This document shows positions 59,824-64,000 of a stretch of 64,000 nucleotides of DNA, piece by piece. Source of the stretch: Microbispora sp. H11081 (lineage in GTDB: Bacteria > Actinomycetota > Actinomycetes > Streptosporangiales > Streptosporangiaceae); contig NZ_JABBWV010000005.1 of assembly GCF_012999535.1 (NCBI RefSeq), forward strand, positions 409,785-473,784, read 5' to 3'. The translations under genes were made by a program, and so were the position numbers. The notes under the pieces were generated by a model. That model was not told the origin of the DNA and made no database searches. It worked only from the letters and a program-made list of their open reading frames with translations. Each line of letters starts with the position of its first letter. The stretch's first letter is position 1.

Positions 59824-61212
59824 ATGCGGGCTATCTCGCGTGCGAGGTGGGATGCTCTCGCTGCCTACTGTCGTAAACCGCTCGCGCGAGCTTTTTCGCA
59901 GGAGCTTGCCTGGTTCGAGGCGGGTGATGAGCGCATCCTTGCCACGCTTATCATTGACACGGATGATGAGTTTTCTGGGATCATCCTGGCGCGTGACGGG
60001 CTGGAGAGATTCCGGTCAGTGGGAGTCACAGGCTACTTTGATACCCCTGAACAGGCTCTCGCCGATCTCAACCGCAGAATTATGGAGTTGTTGCCCAATC
60101 TAGATGAGCAGCGCATTCAAGGTGATGAATCCGGAAGAGTTGTCGACTTTTTCGCACCGCTTGTTGCCAAGACAAAGTTGCACCCCGATTTCCGTAGGAT
60201 TGCCACTGATGGCGAATTTTCTGCCGCGCGTAGAATTATTAGTGCAATGATGCGCTGGCATGAAGATATAGATGGCAATTTTGTTGAACAGTTCCAAACT
60301 ACCGGCTTCGATGCTCGAGTGTGGGAATTGTATCTGTTCGCCGCCTTGACTGAAGCGAACCTGGAAGTTCTGCATCCCAAGCCTGCCCCCGATTTCTTGG
60401 CGCGCGGACTTCGTGGCGAGTTTGCTGTGGAGGCAACAACTATAAATCCGAGCAGAAGCGGCGATGGTCAATCCTCGGCCCCCAGGCCGCAAACCGAGGC
60501 GGATCTCGAGGCGTACAATCTGCACTATCTGCCAATCAAATATGCGGGGCCGTTGACCAAGAAGCTGAGCAAGGAGTATTGGAAGCATCCGTTAGTGGCC
60601 GGAAAGCCGCTGGTAATTGCAATCCAAGATTTCCATAGCGCATTGTCGATGACCTATAGTGGTTCCGCACTGCCTATCTATCTCTATGGGCTAACTCAGT
60701 CTACCGACCGGGATGAGGAGGGGCGACTGACCGTCATAGCTTCTAAAATCTCGGAGCATAAATGGGGCAACAAAGTGGTGCCCTCAGGGTTTTTTTCTCT
60801 ACCTAAAGCGGAGAATATTAGTGCGGTTATTTTTAATAGCGGAGGTACGATCGCAAAATTTAACAGGATGGGCGTAAGTGCCGGATTCGGTGCAGACGAT
60901 GTTGTGCTGATTCGTCGTGGTACCGCCTGGAATCCTGATCCCAATTCGTCCACTCTTGAATCCTTCGTACACATCGTGCATGAGGGATATCCTGAGACCT
61001 GGATTCAAGGTATGGACGTTTATCATAATCCGAATGCGATGCACCCGCTCGACCCAGATCTCCTGCCTGGAGCAGCGCATCATCGGTTGCTGACAGACGG
61101 GCGAATTGAGACAATCGCGACGGCGTGGCAACCGATAAAATCTCTTACTTCAGTTCTCAGGTTCTCCCCGGACATAGAAGAGGAGACAGTGGATGACGCT
61201 GTCATTAATTGA
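59824..61212 (+). CDS. Island protein of unknown function, possible PD-(D/E)XK-like nuclease
   Basis: The 462-residue soluble protein has AT-rich codon use unlike every neighbour, a sign of horizontal transfer. I recall a widespread family with this layout, sometimes mislabelled glycosaminoglycan attachment protein, but its function is unknown. Visible regions: an N-terminal FEAGDERILATLIIDTDDEFSG strand pair, FVEQFQTTGFDARVWELYLFAAL, then APDFLARGLRGEFAVEATT. The last fits an Asp ... Glu-x-Thr/Lys nuclease core. Further on are LPIYLYGL, WGNKVVPSGFFSLP and WIQGMDVYHNPNAMHPL. GGGGG seven bases upstream supports the ATG. It is flanked by tRNA-Ser and recombinase debris. Confidence 0.7.
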   Translation: MRAISRARWDALAAYCRKPLARAFSQELAWFEAGDERILATLIIDTDDEFSGIILARDGLERFRSVGVTGYFDTPEQALADLNRRIMELLPNLDEQRIQGDESGRVVDFFAPLVAKTKLHPDFRRIATDGEFSAARRIISAMMRWHEDIDGNFVEQFQTTGFDARVWELYLFAALTEANLEVLHPKPAPDFLARGLRGEFAVEATTINPSRSGDGQSSAPRPQTEADLEAYNLHYLPIKYAGPLTKKLSKEYWKHPLVAGKPLVIAIQDFHSALSMTYSGSALPIYLYGLTQSTDRDEEGRLTVIASKISEHKWGNKVVPSGFFSLPKAENISAVIFNSGGTIAKFNRMGVSAGFGADDVVLIRRGTAWNPDPNSSTLESFVHIVHEGYPETWIQGMDVYHNPNAMHPLDPDLLPGAAHHRLLTDGRIETIATAWQPIKSLTSVLRFSPDIEEETVDDAVIN

Positions 61213-61346
61213 AGCTACATTAACGGGTGGCTGCATTGGGTGGTTGGAATTCGTCTGTCAATGAATTGACGAAGGGCTGTTGCTCCAGGGAAGTTCCCTC
61301 GAACCACAAAGGGCTTCGGTAAATGAGGCCCTTGCAGCCCTCCCGG

Positions 61347-61830
61347 CTAGGAGTCCAATGCATCATCTATGCGTTTATTGGCGATCTCTATGCCGCCGTC
61401 GATGCACTTAGCATAGACCTTGAGCAGAACGTCCACCCCGTGCCCTGCCCGCTCGGCAACGTCCGGGGCAGCGACTCCGGCATTTAGCCAGAGGCTAACT
61501 GCGGCGTGGCGCAGGTCGTACGGCCGGGCGGCCAATGGGGAAACCACCTGTTCGGGAGTTAGCGCCAGGGCTCGCGCCGCTTTCCAGGCATCGCAGTATG
61601 TCCCGATGGAGATCACGCCACCGCGTGACGTACGGAACAGGCGCCCGTCGTCATGAACGCCGAACTCCTTGATGTGCTCGCGGAGGATTTTCACCAGCTC
61701 AGATGGGATCGGGACGGGACGCCCCTCATCCTGGGCACGATGCTTGAGTCCTCGATCGTCGTGAGCTTCCCCGCTGTTCGTCCACTTCTTGTTGGCCTGT
61801 GGCTTCGACTTGACGAGGATCAGACGTCCC
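61347..61830 (-). pseudogene. Tyrosine recombinase (integrase), C-terminal half only
   Basis: On the minus strand the frame reads KHRAQDEGRPVPIPSELV, then DGRLFRTSRGG, RPYDLRHAAVSLWLNAGV, ERAGHGVDVLLKVYAKC. These hold the catalytic His-x-x-Arg, His and Tyr of phage-type integrases of actinomycete elements. The N-terminal arm, the core-binding domain and the first catalytic Arg region are missing or replaced. Upstream the frame meets sequence of an IS630-like transposase. This is a truncated integrase of the element once placed at tRNA-Ser. Confidence 0.8.
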
Positions 61831-61837
61831 CAGCCGT

Positions 61838-62110
61838 TCAGTCTCGGCCGTTTTCCTTTCCGGCCACTTTTCGCGGGCGATCGATCAGTCCAGGTAAGCC
61901 CTCCTCTTGATAGCGGACACGCCAATTCGTGACCGTGGGAGCAGACACACCGACTTGTTTCGCAACCTCTGCGTTGCTTAGTCCAGCTGCTGCAAGCAGA
62001 AGGATCCTCGCTCGTTGCGCAAGTCGGATGTCGGTGCTGCTGTCTGTAACCCAAGATGTGAGCTCGGCGAAATCGGACGCGGAGATCGAGAGCGGCGGTG
62101 TGACCGACAT
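61838..62110 (-). pseudogene. IS630-type transposase, N-terminal fragment
   Basis: The 90-residue reading frame has the IS630 helix-turn-helix pattern: LAQRARILLLAAAGLSNAEVA, then VGVSAPTVTNWRVRYQEEGLPGLIDRPR. It stops soon afterwards; the DDE catalytic domain is absent. The ATG gives MSVTPPLSIS; no good ribosome site is seen. It abuts the integrase fragment on the same strand, so an insertion-deletion event joined the two. Confidence 0.75.
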
Positions 62111-62289
62111 GTGGTTAATATATGCCAACAGGTTTCACATCCGGGGCATGTGTCGCCAATTGAGATGATAGGAGCAGAGCGGTGTGAGCTGACACGCGGA
62201 TGACCGCGGCAGTGTTCGACGACAGCAGGCGATGAGGCGCTCAACGGATTGAGGACCCGTGTGTGCAGGTTGAGGGGCTTCGTATCCTG

Positions 62290-62565
62290 CTAGTGACGAG
62301 ACCTGTACCAAGGAGCAATCCGGAGGAGCAGGTCGAGAGTCCGTGCCGCAGACTGGCGCCGAAACCCTTTCCTCGAAAAGGCCGCACCTAACGCGATGAT
62401 GGCAAGCAGTGTGAGCAGCAGCAGCATTGCCAAGGCCATGAGGAGCAGCACTAGCTTCCCGTTGGGAAGAGCCAGCAGGAGGTTCGAAGCAACGGCGCCG
62501 CAGGACAGTTCAACGACGCGTAGGCGGCGCTTCGGGTGTTTCTCAGGGTTGACGCCCAACTCCAC
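62290..62565 (-). CDS. Small membrane protein of the island (about 91 aa)
   Basis: I do not recognise this protein. It has a polar N-terminus, one or two hydrophobic stretches (KLVLLLMALAMLLLLTLLAIIALGAAF) and a basic tail SRKGFRRQSAARTLDLLLRIAPWY. The GTG start is a guess with GGA upstream; a longer frame begins at 62724 but would overlap the divergent regulator gene. The clear membrane helix and positive-inside tail support a real gene. Confidence 0.45.
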   Translation of the reverse strand: MELGVNPEKHPKRRLRVVELSCGAVASNLLLALPNGKLVLLLMALAMLLLLTLLAIIALGAAFSRKGFRRQSAARTLDLLLRIAPWYRSRH

Positions 62566-62680
62566 TCCAGATGTCTCAGGGCAACTTGCGCGATCAGGAT
62601 GCTGCGACCTCAAGTCAGCCAGAGGAGGGTTTTCGTGCTTCCGTGAACCTCGCGGGGTTCTAAGCGTATGGTTGGGTGGC

Positions 62681-63832
62681 ATGCCGAGAAGTGGCCCCAG
62701 CCTGGCTGATCGAGAGTTGCTCAATCATTTAGCCGAGCGGGGGTTGAGCGTGTCGCACGCCCAGCTTGAGCGTTGGCGCCGTGCCGGCCTTCTGCCTCGC
62801 AACCGCCGGTACGGCCGTGGTCAGGGTCGAGGTTCCGGCTCGACGGTTATGCCGGAGACGGTGGAGATAGCCGCCGTGCTTGTCCGCCACGCACGTCAGG
62901 GGCGTGACCTTCGGTTCGCGGTACTGGACTGGTTCTTAGATCGTGACCTGGTTGTTCCTGGCCGTACTTCCGTTCCCGAGCCACCGGAGGCCGCGGTGTT
63001 CGCCGGGCTTGCTTGGGTGTTGGAAAGAAATCCGGTCAACCGCTTGATTAATCTCGCTCGTGCGGCGCGCACCGAACGGCAGAAGGATGAGTTTTACGAT
63101 CAAGCCCTTAGTGTGATCAACCGTGAGCCGGGTGGCCTGATCCAGTTTGATCCTGCCGCTGTCAGAGCGGCTCTACTAGCAGGGCGTGATCTAGATGAAC
63201 CACAGATGCACGCCCAACAGGCGCGAGCAGCCTTTGCCCATCTGATCGCCGGCATGGGCATGGGACTTGGAGAGGTAGGTACTGACGCCATAGCCGAGTC
63301 CCTAGCCGAGATAGGGCTGTATCCCGGACTTTCCGCAGATACCTGGCGGCAGGCGGTGCAGCGTTTCGAGCTCTCTGCGGACAGAGAGGAGTTCGATGGC
63401 GTAGCTATGAATCACGACCCGTCGGGCACGGTTAGAAGAGCCAGCGTCGAGCAACTACGGCGAGCACGCACCGTCCTGTATGGGTTGAGTGGGTTCGGTG
63501 CGATGTACCTCCTGCACGGGATGCTAATGCCCGACACCCCTGGGCTGGCTGCGTTGCGCGCACATATAGATGAGCTAGGCATCGGGCCGTTGCTGATGAA
63601 CATATGCACGGGAATGAACAGAACTCGCTACGCGGCGACGAACCTCGTGACTTGCCTCGATCCCTGGCCCGACGCAATCTACGAACTACTGAGCGATAAG
63701 GTCGCGAGCGGCCCTCCGCTCATCGAAGGGCCAGACAGCAAGGAGACCGGCGAGAAGTTCATGGAGGAGTGGCTTGCCGCCATGGCGAGCCTCCGCCGCG
63801 GCGTTACGTCCGACGGCCACGTCAGCATTTAG
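62681..63832 (+). CDS. MerR-like DNA-binding protein of unknown function
   Basis: The 383-residue protein begins with a winged-helix of MerR type (LLNHLAERGLSVSHAQLERWRRAGLLPRNRRYGRGQGRGSG, residues about 10-50), then a helical region HARQGRDLRFAVLDWFLDRDL. A long helical domain of unknown function follows (about 90-360). Its codon use is less GC-biased than the core genome. ATG start has only a weak ribosome site. It diverges from a small membrane-protein gene, possibly its target. It could also be an element-encoded regulator. Confidence 0.75.
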   Translation: MPRSGPSLADRELLNHLAERGLSVSHAQLERWRRAGLLPRNRRYGRGQGRGSGSTVMPETVEIAAVLVRHARQGRDLRFAVLDWFLDRDLVVPGRTSVPEPPEAAVFAGLAWVLERNPVNRLINLARAARTERQKDEFYDQALSVINREPGGLIQFDPAAVRAALLAGRDLDEPQMHAQQARAAFAHLIAGMGMGLGEVGTDAIAESLAEIGLYPGLSADTWRQAVQRFELSADREEFDGVAMNHDPSGTVRRASVEQLRRARTVLYGLSGFGAMYLLHGMLMPDTPGLAALRAHIDELGIGPLLMNICTGMNRTRYAATNLVTCLDPWPDAIYELLSDKVASGPPLIEGPDSKETGEKFMEEWLAAMASLRRGVTSDGHVSI

Positions 63833-63917
63833 TCCCACATGTTCGGCGCTTCCGAGCACTTCGCACCAGCAGGGAGGATGTCCCGACGTTCGTGGAACTT
63901 GATCGGCGGTCCCGCGG

Positions 63918-64000
63918 TCAGGCGACGTTCTCGTTGTAGCAGTTTGAGGTCGGGTTCTGGGCTGCGACGTGCCGGTCAAGCGCGCTGCGGAGTTTGGGCA
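63918..64000 (-). CDS. C-terminal tail of an unidentified gene (cut by window edge)
   Basis: On the minus strand one frame from the window edge reads PKLRSALDRHVAAQNPTSN and ends CYNENVA before a TGA. Only 27 residues are visible, too few to name a family. It may be another island gene or a mobile-element protein. The 85 bases between it and the MerR-like gene hold no gene. Confidence 0.25.
   Translation of the reverse strand, partial: PKLRSALDRHVAAQNPTSNCYNENVA

Overview
The window is high-GC actinobacterial DNA. Gene order and content (FHA-PP2C-RodA-PBP-PknA-PknB operon, CrgA, bacterial proteasome activator, many GTG starts, short ATGA/GTGA overlaps) fit a Streptosporangiales-like actinomycete. 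The genus is an inference; no rRNA gene is present to place it. Two blocks that lie near oriC in Mycobacterium occur together here: ppiA-rhomboid-crgA-pabA-pknB-pknA-pbpA-rodA-pstP-fhaB-fhaA with tRNA-Leu (about 10-22 kb), and pheA-serS (about 51-53 kb). The segment is therefore probably origin-proximal, although oriC itself is not visible.

Layout. 0-6.6 kb: SRPBCC fragment, MFS exporter, glycerophosphodiesterase-like secreted protein, a PAS-SpoIIE phosphatase with a STAS partner, and a two-gene unit with a zinc alcohol dehydrogenase. 6.6-9.6 kb: a HelD/HelR-type RNA polymerase-recycling ATPase. Its start overlaps a divergent, strong-looking promoter that drives a short structured RNA ending in an intrinsic terminator; this is the most interesting unexplained element. 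9.6-22.3 kb: the conserved growth and cell-wall signalling block. 22.3-29.7 kb: two SDR genes divergent from a TetR gene across a twin operator, two CNNM/CBS membrane proteins and an LCP ligase. 29.7-34 kb: GPP34 protein, TenA, Fpg/Nei glycosylase, rhodanese, and a TPP riboswitch in front of an NCS1 permease, giving a small thiamine-salvage theme. 34-37 kb: an ABC exporter operon carrying its own TetR gene, and an Ogt methyltransferase. 37-45 kb: histidine kinases, an RsbW-like ATPase, a second STAS protein, a YidC paralogue with two small membrane partners, and a family 2 glycosyltransferase. 45-50.9 kb: two polyprenyl-type membrane mannosyltransferase-like proteins around a large phosphatase-like membrane protein, then a DUF4446 protein. 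51-59.3 kb: pheA, serS, cold-shock protein, HAD hydrolase, Bpa, quinone oxidoreductase and an EspI-like MinD ATPase.

59.3-64 kb is a relic island beside tRNA-Ser. It holds a markedly AT-richer gene with a possible nuclease motif, the catalytic half of a tyrosine recombinase, an IS630-type transposase N-terminus, a MerR-like regulator and fragments.

How the genes work together. The kinase block couples Ser/Thr phosphorylation (PknA/PknB, reversed by PstP, read by FhaA/FhaB) to peptidoglycan elongation (RodA/PbpA). Two STAS proteins, one RsbW-like kinase and one SpoIIE phosphatase suggest dispersed partner-switching control of a sigma factor encoded elsewhere. TenA and the riboswitch-controlled permease point to salvage of thiamine pyrimidine.
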